NCBI RefSeq assembly: GCF_016734765.1
Contig: NZ_JAERQE010000002.1
Location: forward strand, 310,001-374,000
Direction of reading: 5' to 3'
Length of the DNA stretch: 64,000 nt
Source: Microvirga soli
GTDB lineage: Bacteria > Pseudomonadota > Alphaproteobacteria > Rhizobiales > Beijerinckiaceae
Position numbers and translations under genes: made by a program. The notes under the pieces are model-generated. The model was not told the origin of the DNA. It ran no database searches and worked only from the letters and a program-made list of their open reading frames with translations. Positions 53,138 through 62,237 of this stretch are shown here, one piece after another (position 1 is the first letter of the stretch; each line of letters opens with the position of its first letter).

Positions 53138-54487
53138 ATGAGAACGACTTTTGTCTCGACCCTGGCGCTCTGGAACTCATCCAAAACGTCGCTCGACAAG
53201 CTGCAGACAGGCCTTGTGAAGGCAAACAAGGAGCTTGTCACCGGCCGTGAGGCCGATGTGGGCCTGAAGCTCGGCTACAAGACCGGCCAGACTCTGTCCC
53301 TGCGCCAGGATCGCGCTGAGATCGACGCCTTGGTCGACAGCAACGCCTCAATCCTGCTCCGGATGAAATCGAGCACGACGGCTCTGGATCAGGTGCGGAC
53401 CAATGCCGACAAGTTCATGGATGCACTCATCGCGACGCCGCTGAGTTCGTCGAGCCTTTCGACAATCATGTATCAGGCGAAAGCCAATCTCCAAAGCATG
53501 ACGTCGTCGATGAACAGCACCGTAGGCGGCCAGTACATCTTCGGCGGCATCAACTCGCAGGAGAAGCCGCTCAACGACTACTCGGGCGGAACGCCTGCCC
53601 TGCGCCCGGATGTCAGCATTCCTGTATCGGGTTTGTCGACTACTGATGTTATCACGTTCAATGTGGGTGGTGCCCTGGATCAAATCTTCACTGTCACCGG
53701 AGAGACCACCGTCGACGATCTCGTCGCGTCCATCAACGCAGCGGTCACGGCAACCACCCTCAGCGGTGTGGAGGCATCCCGCGACCCCGTGACTGGAAAC
53801 CTCGTGCTGAAATCGACCGATCTGACAGGCAAGACCGATGTGACCGGCTCCTTCACGGATATGGACGGGACCGGGATCCCAGTCGAGGGATCCGTCACGC
53901 GAAGCCCTCAAGCCGCGGTTGCCTCAGCCTTCATGTCGACGTTCGGTTTCGGGGTGAATGATGCTGCCGTATCGACGATCACACCCGGCGACATGAAAGC
54001 CTTTCTGGACGGGCCTTTTGCGGCGCTTTTCGAAGGCACCAACTGGCAGGACTGGTCGAATGCATCGGGCCAGAACATCCAGAGCAAGATCTCCGCGACG
54101 GAAAAGGTGGAGGCATCGACCAACGCCAACGACCGTGGGATCCAGAAGATGGCCATGGCCTACACGATGATCTCAGAACTCGGTCTCGATCGTCTCGGTG
54201 AGAGTACCAGGGAAGCCCTCGTCAACAAAGCGATTGCGACCTTCTCCGAGGCCACTACCGGCGTGACCATCATGCAATCGAAGCTTGGAGCCGTTCAGGA
54301 GAAGGTCGAGGAGGCTGATGAGCGGATGAGCCTGCAGAAGGATATTCTCGACGCGAAGATCATCCATCTGGAGGCGGTCGACCCGGCCGAGGCGAAGATC
54401 AGGGTTGATCGGCTGATGACGCAAATCCAGACGTCCTACTCCCTGACGGCACAACTCAGGACCATGAGCCTGATCAACTATTTGTAA
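53138..54487 (+). CDS. flgL: FlgL, hook-associated protein 3
   Basis: The product has 449 residues and is a flagellin-like hook-filament junction protein. The N-terminal FVSTLALWNSSKTSLDKLQ and C-terminal LEAVDPAEAKIRVDRLMTQI with TSYSLTAQLRTMSLINYL are helical D0/D1-type ends, and the middle is variable. It is longer than enteric FlgL (about 317) but is typical in alphaproteobacteria. Position after flgK supports FlgL rather than a filament flagellin. Confidence 0.93.
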   Translation: MRTTFVSTLALWNSSKTSLDKLQTGLVKANKELVTGREADVGLKLGYKTGQTLSLRQDRAEIDALVDSNASILLRMKSSTTALDQVRTNADKFMDALIATPLSSSSLSTIMYQAKANLQSMTSSMNSTVGGQYIFGGINSQEKPLNDYSGGTPALRPDVSIPVSGLSTTDVITFNVGGALDQIFTVTGETTVDDLVASINAAVTATTLSGVEASRDPVTGNLVLKSTDLTGKTDVTGSFTDMDGTGIPVEGSVTRSPQAAVASAFMSTFGFGVNDAAVSTITPGDMKAFLDGPFAALFEGTNWQDWSNASGQNIQSKISATEKVEASTNANDRGIQKMAMAYTMISELGLDRLGESTREALVNKAIATFSEATTGVTIMQSKLGAVQEKVEEADERMSLQKDILDAKIIHLEAVDPAEAKIRVDRLMTQIQTSYSLTAQLRTMSLINYL

Positions 54488-54502
54488 TGGGTGGAGTGAA
54501 GT

Positions 54503-54850
54503 ATGTACCGTTTTTCCTACGCCGAAGTCATTGAGGACTCCTCCAGAGATTGCCGCGACCGCGAATACCAGCTTTTCGACCAGGCCATTACCATGATGAA
54601 GGCGGCCAAAGGCAAGCCGTCACAGTCCCAGGAAATGCTTGAGACCATCGTCTTCGTTCAGCGTCTCTGGACCTACCTGATCAAGGATATCGGACATCCC
54701 GATAATGGGCTCCCGGACAAACTGAAGGGGCAGCTCATCTCCATCGGCCTTTGGGTCATGCGCGAGTCCGATCGCGTAGTCCGAGGCGAACACAACAATC
54801 TTGAAGCTCTGATTGATATCAATTCTATGATCCAGGAAGGCCTGAAATGA
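54503..54850 (+). CDS. flaF: FlaF, flagellin secretion/expression regulator
   Basis: The product has 115 residues, all helical, with YRFSYAEVIEDSSRDCRDRE near the start and GQLISIGLWVMRESDRVVRG in the middle, matching the FlaF family, which pairs with FlbT in alphaproteobacteria to balance flagellin production and secretion. It overlaps flbT by ATGA. Confidence 0.93.
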   Translation: MYRFSYAEVIEDSSRDCRDREYQLFDQAITMMKAAKGKPSQSQEMLETIVFVQRLWTYLIKDIGHPDNGLPDKLKGQLISIGLWVMRESDRVVRGEHNNLEALIDINSMIQEGLK

Positions 54851-55263
54851 AAGCGAAGATGCGGTTTTCCCTCAAGGCGGGCGAGCGGATTTTCATCAAT
54901 GGCGCGGTGCTGACGGTGAGCCAGAAGGTCACCTTAAGTCTTCTGAACGAAGCGCGCTTCCTCCTGGAGAGCCACGTGCTTCAGGTCACGGAGGCAACCA
55001 CGCCGATGCGTCAGCTCTACTTCGTTGCGCAGTCCATCCTGATCAACCCTCAGGAAGCCGACAAGGTGATGGGCGCCTTCCGCAAGCTGTATGCCTCGAT
55101 CCTTCTGACCGCTGCAGATGAGCCCACGAAGGAGGCCCTTAGCAGGACCGGTGATCTGGTCGAAGCGGGCCGGATCTTCGAGGCTCTCAAGCTCATCAGA
55201 ACTCTGTTCGAGCCGGAGGAGCGCTCCGTCGCCCCAGTCACTGCAGCCGTTCAGGCCGCCTAA
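54847..55263 (+). CDS. flbT: FlbT, flagellin translation repressor
   Basis: The product has 138 residues. MRFSLKAGERIFINGAVLTV near the start, LLNEARFLLESHVLQ and ATTPMRQLYFVAQSILINP are diagnostic of FlbT. In Caulobacter FlbT acts on the 5' leader of flagellin mRNA. The flagellin gene at 63498 in this window has a leader hairpin that could be a target (63335-63350). Confidence 0.94.
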   Translation: MKAKMRFSLKAGERIFINGAVLTVSQKVTLSLLNEARFLLESHVLQVTEATTPMRQLYFVAQSILINPQEADKVMGAFRKLYASILLTAADEPTKEALSRTGDLVEAGRIFEALKLIRTLFEPEERSVAPVTAAVQAA

Positions 55264-55277
55264 CCGGGAATATTGTG

Positions 55278-55673
55278 ATGAATGTGACCTCTGTATCATC
55301 GTCTATCGCAAACCGGTCGAGTGCGACCGGCCAGGCGACCGCCACGGCGACCTATGACAACTTCCTGAAGCTCCTGATGGCCCAGATGAAAAATCAGGAC
55401 CCCACGGAACCCATGAAGTCCACCGAGTATATGGCTCAGCTCGCAACCTTCTCCCAGGTCGAGCAGACCGTGCAGAGCAATGCCAAGCTCGATGCGCTGC
55501 TCGCATCATCGGCTCTGGACCAAGCCGGCAGTGTGATCGGCCGGACTGTGACGACGGCAGACGGCAAGACCTCCGGCAAGGTGGAATCGGTGTTCATCAC
55601 CAACGAGGGCGCCGTCGCCAAGCTGACCGGTGGCGCCAACGTTCTGCTCGGCCCAGGTATCGTGGTGAGCTGA
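55278..55673 (+). CDS. flgD: FlgD, hook cap (scaffold) protein
   Basis: From ATG 55278 the product has 131 residues (GTG 55275 is an alternative). The conserved core TYDNFLKLLMAQMKNQDPTE, MKSTEYMAQLATFSQVEQ and the first part of the C-domain are present. This is the short FlgD found in Hyphomicrobiales, lacking the larger Ig/tudor-like region of enteric FlgD. It caps the growing hook. Confidence 0.94.
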   Translation: MNVTSVSSSIANRSSATGQATATATYDNFLKLLMAQMKNQDPTEPMKSTEYMAQLATFSQVEQTVQSNAKLDALLASSALDQAGSVIGRTVTTADGKTSGKVESVFITNEGAVAKLTGGANVLLGPGIVVS

Positions 55674-55674
55674 C

Positions 55675-55941
55675 ATGAACGAAGTCGACGCCCTGGAACT
55701 GGTCCGCGCCGCGATCTGGACCGTCATCATCGGAGCAGGTCCTGCCGTGGCCGCCGCCATGGTGATCGGCATCGTTATCGCCCTCGTCCAGGCGTTGACC
55801 CAGATCCAGGAGGTCACCCTTACGTTCATCCCGAAAATCATCGCGATTCTGGTCGTCACGCTGATAACGGGTTCCTTCGTCGGCTCCCAGATCTTCGCCT
55901 TCACAGAACTTGTCTACGGCCGGATTGTAACAGGGTTCTAA
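55675..55941 (+). CDS. fliQ: FliQ, flagellar export gate protein
   Basis: The product has 88 residues with two membrane helices (about 12-38 and 50-75), containing AAMVIGIVIALVQALTQIQE followed by the TFIPKIIAILV pattern of FliQ. It is 1 nt after flgD. It forms the export gate with FliP (34599) and FliR (58139), which are encoded in other units. Confidence 0.95.
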   Translation: MNEVDALELVRAAIWTVIIGAGPAVAAAMVIGIVIALVQALTQIQEVTLTFIPKIIAILVVTLITGSFVGSQIFAFTELVYGRIVTGF

Positions 55942-56003
55942 GAGCCGAGGCCCTTTTGCTCATCGGGAACAGCGGCATTCTCCTGCTCCCGATGGCTTGC
56001 GAC

Positions 56004-56014
56004 CTCCGCGCAAG
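56004..56014 (+). promoter_or_regulatory. Flagellar upstream element, flhA unit
   Basis: CTCCGCGCAAG, followed by CTTCGTGGTG, ends 52 nt before the flhA ATG. It has one mismatch from CYTCGYRCAAG (C for T at position 3). Confidence 0.5.
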
Positions 56015-56066
56015 CTTCGTGGTGCATCTGTCAGGCTCAACGTTCAATCGGTGAGCTGACAGGCAC

Positions 56067-58142
56067 ATGGAAGCAGTTCAAACTACAGCGCTGAGCCGCG
56101 GCAGGGATGTGGCCTTCGCCGGCGGCGTGATCGCCATTCTCGCCATTCTCTTCCTGCCGATTCCTCCTCTGCTGATCGACATGGGCCTTGCCCTCTCGGT
56201 CGCCATGTCGGTCCTGATCCTGATGGTGGCTCTCTGGATTCAGAAGCCGCTGGAATTCTCGGCCTTTCCGACGGTCCTCCTCATCGTGACCCTGTTGCGG
56301 CTTGCCCTCAGCATCGCGTCGACCCGCCTGATCCTCTCCGACGGCCATAAGGGCATCGATGCGGCCGGGCATGTGATCAGCGGCTTCTCCCAATTCGTGA
56401 TGAGCGGCGACTTCGTCATCGGTATCGTCGTCTTCATCATTCTCATCACCGTCAACTTCCTGGTCATCACCAAGGGCGCTACCCGAATCGCGGAGGTCGG
56501 CGCCCGCTTCACCCTCGATGCCATTCCCGGCAAGCAGATGGCCATTGACGCGGATCTGTCCGCAGGCCTGATCGACGAGAAGGAAGCCCAGAAGCGGCGG
56601 CGGGAACTCGAGGAGGAAAGCGCCTTCTTCGGCTCCATGGACGGTGCCTCCAAGTTCGTCCGCGGCGAGGCCATCGCAAGCCTGATCACGATTGCGGTCA
56701 ACATCTTCGGCGGGATCATCATCGGTGTCACCCGGCATGGCATGCCGTTGTCGAAAGCTGCAGACGTCTTCACGCAGCTCTCCGTGGGTGACGGCCTCGT
56801 CAGCCAGATCCCGGCCTTGGTGGTCTCCCTCGCGGCCGGCCTTCTCGTCTCGAAGGGCGGCACGCGCGGGCAGGCGCAGGAGGCGGTTCTCGATCAGCTG
56901 GGAGCCTATCCGCGGGCCTTGATGGTGTCCGCTGCCCTGATGTTCGTATTCGCCATCATGCCTGGCCTTCCCATGATCCCCTTCCTGGCGCTGGGCGGCT
57001 GCATGGGCTTCATCGCCTATTCGATCCCGAGGCAGAGAGCCGACCTGGAAGCCAAGGCTAAGGTCAAGGTCGCCGAGGAGCAGCAGAAGAATCTTCTGGA
57101 GTCGCGGGATTCGGTGAAGGAGTCCCTGAAGCTGGCAGAAATCGAGGTATGCCTCGGCAAGCATCTCGCGTCCTACCTCGCAAGCTCACATGGGGATCTT
57201 GCGCACCGCGTCAGCAAGATGCGCAAGAAGTTCGCCCAGGATTACGGCTTCGTTCTTCCGGATGTGAAGCTCTCCGACAGCCTGATGATTCCGCCCAAAA
57301 GCTATCAGATCAAGATCCACGGAACCGTAGTGGCGACGCAGGAGATCCGGCCGGGCGATCTTCTCGTCGTGCTCGGTGACGGCCCGATGCCGGACGTTCC
57401 GGGCGACGAGGTCCGCGAACCTGCCTTTGGAATGAAGGCCCTGTGGATCTCCGACGTCTATGTCAGCGAGATCAAGCGGCAGGGCTTCACGGCAGTCGAC
57501 GGCGGTTCGGTCCTGCTCACGCATCTGAGCGAGGTGATCCGCAACAACCTGCCGCAGCTTCTCTCCTACAAGGACGTTCGCAATCTCCTGGATGGCCTCG
57601 ACACGGAGTATAAGCGGCTGCTCGATGATATTTGCCCATCGCAGATCTCCTATTCAGGTCTCCAGGCCGTGCTGAAGCTCCTGCTGGCGGAGCGGGTCTC
57701 GATCCGGAACCTGAGCCTCATTCTCGAGGCGATTGCCGAGATTGCCCCGCATGCGCGCAGGGCCGAGCAGCTGGTCGAGCATGTTCGGGTGCGCATTGCA
57801 CAGCAGATCTGCGGCGATCTCGCGGATGGAGGCGCCCTCAACGTGCTGCGTCTGGGCAACAAGTGGGACATCGCCTTCCATCAGAGCCTCAAGCGGGATG
57901 CCAAGGGGGACGTGGTCGAGTTCGATATCGACCCACGCCTCGTGGAGCAGTTCGGCGGCGAGGCCTCCGACGCGATCAAGACCCGGATGGGACAGGTCCA
58001 GAACTTCGCCATCGTGACTGCGCCGGACGCGCGCCCCTATGTGCGGATGATCATCGAGCGCATGTTCTCGTCGCTGCCCGTGCTATCCCACCTGGAAATT
58101 GCGCGCGGCGTGGAGGTCAATTCCCTTGGGACGATCTCGTGA
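56067..58142 (+). CDS. flhA: FlhA, flagellar export apparatus protein
   Basis: The product has 691 residues: eight membrane helices in the first 330 residues ([39 protein letters not shown], the FHIPEP-like loop) and a C-terminal cytoplasmic domain (about 350-690) that binds late substrates and chaperones. [19 protein letters not shown] and [18 protein letters not shown] are typical. Its GTGA end overlaps the fliR start. Confidence 0.98.
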   Translation: MEAVQTTALSRGRDVAFAGGVIAILAILFLPIPPLLIDMGLALSVAMSVLILMVALWIQKPLEFSAFPTVLLIVTLLRLALSIASTRLILSDGHKGIDAAGHVISGFSQFVMSGDFVIGIVVFIILITVNFLVITKGATRIAEVGARFTLDAIPGKQMAIDADLSAGLIDEKEAQKRRRELEEESAFFGSMDGASKFVRGEAIASLITIAVNIFGGIIIGVTRHGMPLSKAADVFTQLSVGDGLVSQIPALVVSLAAGLLVSKGGTRGQAQEAVLDQLGAYPRALMVSAALMFVFAIMPGLPMIPFLALGGCMGFIAYSIPRQRADLEAKAKVKVAEEQQKNLLESRDSVKESLKLAEIEVCLGKHLASYLASSHGDLAHRVSKMRKKFAQDYGFVLPDVKLSDSLMIPPKSYQIKIHGTVVATQEIRPGDLLVVLGDGPMPDVPGDEVREPAFGMKALWISDVYVSEIKRQGFTAVDGGSVLLTHLSEVIRNNLPQLLSYKDVRNLLDGLDTEYKRLLDDICPSQISYSGLQAVLKLLLAERVSIRNLSLILEAIAEIAPHARRAEQLVEHVRVRIAQQICGDLADGGALNVLRLGNKWDIAFHQSLKRDAKGDVVEFDIDPRLVEQFGGEASDAIKTRMGQVQNFAIVTAPDARPYVRMIIERMFSSLPVLSHLEIARGVEVNSLGTIS

Positions 58143-58894
58143 CCCAAGCCTCCTCCGAGATTTTGCTCGGGATCTTCCTGATCTTCTGCCGGGTTGGCGG
58201 CTGTCTGCTCATTGCCCCTGGCTTCTCAAGCTTCCGCATCCCAATGCAGGTTCGCCTGTTCATTGCCCTGACGACAAGTCTCGCCCTGGCTCCCGTCCTG
58301 CTGACGAGGATCAACAATGGCGTGACCGACCTCGCGCCCGCCACGATGCTCGTCTCGATTGGGTCCGAACTGCTGACTGGCCTTCTGATCGGGTTGCTGG
58401 GACGGGTCTACTTTCTGGCCTTGCAGACCATGCTGAGTGCCGTCGCCATGGCGCTAAGCCTCGGCGGCATGCCCGGAACGCCTATCGATGAGGCTGAGCC
58501 TCTTCCGCCGATCAGTTCCTTCATCATGATGGCGGCAACGGCGATCCTGTTCTTTTCCGACCTGCATTGGGAACTCTATCGCGGCATCGTAGAATCCTAT
58601 ACGCGGCTGCCGATGGGCGTGGGTTTCGGAACACGTTTGTCTCTGAACCAACTGGTGGACCAGATCACCGCGGCCTTCGTTCTGGCCCTCAGGATCAGCA
58701 GTCCGTTCATTCTCTACTCTGTCATCGTCAACCTGGCAGTGGGACTTACCAACAAGCTGACACCGCAGATCCCGGTTTACTTCCTGGCAACACCCTTCAT
58801 CATGCTCGGCGGCCTCTTCATCATGTACTTTGCCGTTCAGGATTACGTTCTCCTCTTCATCGATGCCTTATCCGTCTGGCTTAAAAACGGATAA
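58139..58894 (+). CDS. fliR: FliR, flagellar export gate protein
   Basis: From a GTG start at 58139 (GTGA overlap with flhA) the product has 251 residues and about six membrane helices. The body has [40 protein letters not shown] and [19 protein letters not shown], all FliR. The in-frame region before 58139 is inside flhA and does not resemble FliR, so it is excluded. Confidence 0.96.
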   Translation: MTQASSEILLGIFLIFCRVGGCLLIAPGFSSFRIPMQVRLFIALTTSLALAPVLLTRINNGVTDLAPATMLVSIGSELLTGLLIGLLGRVYFLALQTMLSAVAMALSLGGMPGTPIDEAEPLPPISSFIMMAATAILFFSDLHWELYRGIVESYTRLPMGVGFGTRLSLNQLVDQITAAFVLALRISSPFILYSVIVNLAVGLTNKLTPQIPVYFLATPFIMLGGLFIMYFAVQDYVLLFIDALSVWLKNG

Positions 58895-58899
58895 CCGGC

Positions 58900-59298
58900 A
58901 TGAAACAACGCATCAAGAAAATGAACCGCATTCTGAAGGTTCAGGAGCGTCTCAAGCAGGAGGCCGAGCTGAAAGTCTCTCTTCTTGAAAAGGAGGCCGC
59001 AGAGCTGAGAACGGCGCAGGAGGCGATCATTCACTCGATGAACGACCATGATACGCTCCATGGCCTGTTCGTGGATGTGGCCGCCAAGCGATTGCAGGCT
59101 CTTTCGACTCAGGAAGGCCATGTCGAAAAGGCGAAGGTCGCCCAGAAGGCCGTCGCTCTCGATAAAGCCATGCAGGCGAAGCGGACGGAGAAGATGCTGA
59201 CGAACCTCAAAGGTCAGGATCGGCGTGAAACGGAGAAGAAGGATCTCGCTTCGATCCTTGAGACGCTTGCAAAGGGCAGCCGCGCAAGCTTCCCGTAA
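58900..59298 (+). CDS. FliJ-like coiled-coil protein
   Basis: The product has 132 residues, almost entirely charged and helical (Lys, Glu, Arg, Gln, Ala), with no signal or membrane segment. It starts MKQRIKKMNRILKVQERLKQ and ends in QDRRETEKKDLASILETL, the length and layout of FliJ, which binds FliI and FlhA. It lies 5 nt after fliR in the flhA unit. No other fliJ candidate is in the window. Homology is not provable by eye because coiled coils look alike. Confidence 0.6.
   Translation: MKQRIKKMNRILKVQERLKQEAELKVSLLEKEAAELRTAQEAIIHSMNDHDTLHGLFVDVAAKRLQALSTQEGHVEKAKVAQKAVALDKAMQAKRTEKMLTNLKGQDRRETEKKDLASILETLAKGSRASFP
59278..59288 (+). promoter_or_regulatory. Weak copy of the flagellar upstream element, flgJ unit
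   Basis: AGCCGCGCAAG lies at the 3' end of the FliJ-like gene, 57 nt before the flgJ-like ATG. Its first three bases differ from CYTCGYRCAAG, but CCGCGCAAGCTTC is identical over 13 bases to the flhA copy. The distance to the start codon fits the other copies. Confidence 0.35.
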
Positions 59299-59345
59299 GC
59301 TAGCCGTTGTAGAAAAAGCCGAACGCAAGAACCGAGAGTGACGCG

Positions 59346-59849
59346 ATGGCGATCAGCCCGCCCTCAGATATTATCAACGACGTTGCCAGAGCGGCCGACC
59401 CGGCTCGCCTCCAAGCTGCGTCGCGCAAGCTCACGGAGGGGGCTTCGCCTGCGGAAGGCGCGAGCTTCGACGACGCCATCAAGGAGGCCGCGGACAAGCC
59501 TCTCATGATGCCAGGCGCCGACATCTATTCCCTGCGTAACTCGCTGCGCAATGATGCCGAGACTGCAAACGCCGAGAAGGTGCGCAAGGCCCATCAGGAT
59601 TTCGAGGCTTACATTCTGCAAACCTTCGTCGAGTCGATGCTGCCTAAGGATGCCGAGAACACCTACGGCAAGGGCAATGCGGGCTCGATCTGGAAGTCCA
59701 TGCTGGCCGAGCAGATCGGCGGCCAGTTGTCGAAGGCTGGCGGTATCGGGATCGCGGAGAGGCTTCTCAACGCTCGAAAGCATGGTTCGTCCGCTGCCGC
59801 CCCACAGGGAGCGGCCCAATCGATGAATACCCTGCTCGGCAAGGTGTAG
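59346..59849 (+). CDS. FlgJ-type rod-binding protein without muramidase domain
   Basis: The product has 167 residues. The C-terminal half has DFEAYILQTFVESMLPKDAE, GSIWKSMLAEQIGGQLSKAG and GIGIAERLL, the rod-binding domain of FlgJ. The enteric C-terminal glucosaminidase domain is absent, as in many alphaproteobacteria, where a separate transglycosylase (41542 here) does the cutting. The first 80 residues are Ala/Asp/Ser-rich and variable. Confidence 0.85.
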   Translation: MAISPPSDIINDVARAADPARLQAASRKLTEGASPAEGASFDDAIKEAADKPLMMPGADIYSLRNSLRNDAETANAEKVRKAHQDFEAYILQTFVESMLPKDAENTYGKGNAGSIWKSMLAEQIGGQLSKAGGIGIAERLLNARKHGSSAAAPQGAAQSMNTLLGKV

Positions 59850-59883
59850 AGCTGGTCGCCAGAAATCATTCGAACAGAGGAAT

Positions 59884-60234
59884 ATGCCCATGCTGATGAA
59901 ATCGCTGGACCGGCTTGAAGAGACGCTCGACATGGAAACGTCGGCGCTCATGGCGCGGGACCTCTCCAATCTGGATGAGTTCAACCGCCGCAAGAGCCAA
60001 TGCCTTCTTGAGATCAGCCGCATCGTTCGGACGGCTGAGATCAGCGCCCTAGATCCTAAAGCGACGAAGCGCCTACAGAACCTGCAGGGCAAGATCGAGC
60101 AGAACCAGGATATTCTCCGGCGTCACATGCATGCCGTTCAGGAGGTCGCAAGCATCATCTCGAACGCAATCCAGAAAGCCGAGTCCGACAGCACCTATTC
60201 GGCTCATGTGGCCAAGACAGGGTACGGCGCATGA
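59884..60234 (+). CDS. FlgN-like helical protein
   Basis: The product has 116 residues, all helical, with no membrane or signal segment. LEETLDMETSALMARDLSNL near the start and LQNLQGKIEQNQDILRRHMH in the second half resemble FlgN-type export chaperones for FlgK and FlgL. It has a good ribosome site (AGAGGA). It lies 34 nt after the FlgJ-like gene and overlaps the next by ATGA. The FlgN assignment is from size, helicity and position only. Confidence 0.6.
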   Translation: MPMLMKSLDRLEETLDMETSALMARDLSNLDEFNRRKSQCLLEISRIVRTAEISALDPKATKRLQNLQGKIEQNQDILRRHMHAVQEVASIISNAIQKAESDSTYSAHVAKTGYGA

Positions 60235-60680
60235 TCAAGAACGTGATGGCGGGTTTCTGGGTCTGCGCCGTCACGCTGGCCTCGTGCTATGCGGCGGTGA
60301 CTTGGACCGTCGGAAAGGCGCCTGTCGAGGACAAGGGAAGCTATGAAGGCCTGCAGTACAAGAAGCTGCCGCCAATGAACATTCCGGTCATCGCCGAGGG
60401 AGCCGTCCAGGGATACGTGATCGCCAACCTCGTCTTCACGGCCGATGCCAAGACATTGCGGGAGATTTCGATCCCTCCGGAAGCCTTCATTCAGGATGAG
60501 GTCTTCCGGCATGTCTATGCCGATGAGACCCTCGATTTCAAGAAGCTGTCCCGCTACAATGTCAATGGGATGATCAGCAACGTTCGAGAGAAAATCAACA
60601 AACGTCTGGGTGCCGAGATCGTCAAGGAAATCCTTGTCGAAAATTTCAACTTCGTCGACAAGTCTGCCATTCGCTCCTAG
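60231..60680 (+). CDS. FliL-like single-helix periplasmic protein
   Basis: The product has 149 residues: one N-terminal membrane helix (about 7-27) and a periplasmic domain with GYVIANLVFTADAKTLREIS and, at the end, VREKINKRLGAEIVKEILVE followed by NFNFV. That ending resembles FliL. It is conserved-looking but not the fliL of the flgB unit (34032). It may be a second stator-ring component. The start overlaps the preceding stop by ATGA. Confidence 0.65.
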   Translation: MIKNVMAGFWVCAVTLASCYAAVTWTVGKAPVEDKGSYEGLQYKKLPPMNIPVIAEGAVQGYVIANLVFTADAKTLREISIPPEAFIQDEVFRHVYADETLDFKKLSRYNVNGMISNVREKINKRLGAEIVKEILVENFNFVDKSAIRS

Positions 60681-60733
60681 CGGTAGGCGCTCCACCAGGA
60701 GCCGAACTGCACGGGAACAGGAAATTTTTTCAA

Positions 60734-61117
60734 ATGAATTATTGCTTGATCATTGATGACTCCCGGGTCATCCGGAAGGTCTCCCGCGAAGTTGCTGAAG
60801 GGTTGTCCTTCCGCGTTGCTGAGGCGGAGAACGGTGAGGTGGGCCTCCAGGCGTGCCAGGCAGAGATGCCGGATGTGATCCTCCTGGACTGGAACATGCC
60901 CGTCATGGACGGATACAGCTTCCTCAAGCATCTGCGTGCGACGCCGGAGGGTCAGGCCCCGAAGGTCGTGTTCTGCACGACAGAGAACGATATCGATCGT
61001 ATCACGCGGGCTTTGGATGCAGGCGCGGACGAGTACATCATGAAGCCGTTCGACAGGGATATTCTTGCCGCCAAGTTCCAGGAACTTGGTGTTCTCCCCG
61101 CCTCCCATTCAGCGTGA
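60734..61117 (+). CDS. CheY-like chemotaxis response regulator, second copy
   Basis: The product has 127 residues and is a single receiver with Asp8-Asp9, phospho-Asp52 (LLDWNMPVMDG), Thr82/83 and Lys104. LLDWNMPVMDG is close to motor-type CheY. It lies 4 nt before cheB. With the copy at 21541 the window has two CheY-like proteins, one of which may be a phosphate sink or act on a different output. The A/T run TTTTTT just before the ATG is unusual. Confidence 0.93.
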   Translation: MNYCLIIDDSRVIRKVSREVAEGLSFRVAEAENGEVGLQACQAEMPDVILLDWNMPVMDGYSFLKHLRATPEGQAPKVVFCTTENDIDRITRALDAGADEYIMKPFDRDILAAKFQELGVLPASHSA

Positions 61118-61121
61118 CATC

Positions 61122-62237
61122 ATGTCGATAGCTCCTGTCATTCAGCCTGGTCCTGCTCAGAACAGGGCCACCCGCGTCATGATCGTTGACGACAGCGCTG
61201 TCATCCGCGGGATGATCGCCCGCTGGCTCACCGAGGCTGGAGGCTTCGAGATCGTCGCCACGGCATCCAACGGACGCATGGCGGTGGACGCCGCCGAGCG
61301 CTCCAAGCCCGAGATCATCCTCCTCGATATCGAGATGCCGGAGGTCGACGGCCTCGCGGCTCTTCCGATGATCCTCAAGGTGCATCCGGCGAGCAAGGTC
61401 ATTGTCATATCGACCCTGACACTGAGGAATGCGGAAATCTCGCTGAAGTGCCTCTCTCTGGGGGCGGTCGATTACCTGGCGAAGCCGGAAAGCGCCCGCG
61501 CGGCAGGTGCGGCGGCCGACTTCCAGCGTGATCTCATTGCGAAGCTGCGCGCCCTTGGCGAGGCGAAGGGCCGTCAGGCGAGAACGCTGTCACCGGCCTT
61601 CCCGATCCTCTCGACGGCACCCGCTCTGCCTGGTGCGAAGCCCGGTACGGTGAGGCCGCAATGCCTGCTGATCGGATCGTCCACCGGCGGTCCTCGTGCG
61701 GTCGAACGGGTTCTGCTCGATCTTAAGCCTGCCCTTTCGGGCATTCCGGTGCTGATCGTGCAGCATATGCCGGCCATGTTCACGGCGGTCTTTGCCGAGC
61801 ACCTGCAATCCTTCCTCTCCGTTCCGGCCCGTGAGGCCAGGGATGGTGATGCCGTTACTCCCGGCACCATCCTCGTCGCTCCCGGCGGGCGTCACATGGG
61901 TGTGGTCTCGTCCGGCGGAAAAGCGGTCATCCGGCTGAACGACGGGCCGGCTGAGAATTTCTGCCGCCCCGCGGTCGACGTCCTCTTCAGGGAAGCCGCC
62001 GGCGTGTTCGGGGCCTCCGCCATTGCGGCCGTGCTCACGGGCATGGGGTCTGATGGAACGCACGGAGCGCGCCATCTCATCAAGGCAGGCGCCACAGTAA
62101 TTGCGCAGAACGAAGCCACGAGCATCGTCTGGGGAATGCCGGGAAGCATCGTCAAGGCCGGCTTGGCCCATGAGATCCTTCCCCTGGAATCCATCGGCCG
62201 CTCTCTGAAGGGCCACATCACCGGATCCGCAAAATGA
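61122..62237 (+). CDS. cheB: CheB, chemoreceptor methylesterase
   Basis: From ATG 61122 the product has 371 residues: receiver domain (about 15-135) with phospho-Asp69 (LLDIEMPEVDG), then the methylesterase domain (about 175-371) with the catalytic Ser in IGSSTGGPRAV (near 185), His in IVQHMPAMF (near 213) and Asp in TGMGSDGTHGA (near 308). It removes methyl groups from chemoreceptors. It overlaps cheR by ATGA. cheA and cheW are far upstream, so the che genes are split. Confidence 0.97.
   Translation: MSIAPVIQPGPAQNRATRVMIVDDSAVIRGMIARWLTEAGGFEIVATASNGRMAVDAAERSKPEIILLDIEMPEVDGLAALPMILKVHPASKVIVISTLTLRNAEISLKCLSLGAVDYLAKPESARAAGAAADFQRDLIAKLRALGEAKGRQARTLSPAFPILSTAPALPGAKPGTVRPQCLLIGSSTGGPRAVERVLLDLKPALSGIPVLIVQHMPAMFTAVFAEHLQSFLSVPAREARDGDAVTPGTILVAPGGRHMGVVSSGGKAVIRLNDGPAENFCRPAVDVLFREAAGVFGASAIAAVLTGMGSDGTHGARHLIKAGATVIAQNEATSIVWGMPGSIVKAGLAHEILPLESIGRSLKGHITGSAK

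Noticed and set aside
54503..55263. flaF and flbT as evidence for a nearby flagellin gene cluster
   Set aside because: No flagellin gene lies next to them here; the only flagellin start is at 63498.
56037..57164. 375-codon minus-strand frame opposite flhA
   Set aside because: Antisense to the conserved membrane part of flhA; His/Asp/Gly-rich product typical of a shadow.
57632..58138. N-terminal extension of FliR inside flhA
   Set aside because: It lies in another frame of flhA and lacks FliR features; GTG 58139 gives the normal FliR start.
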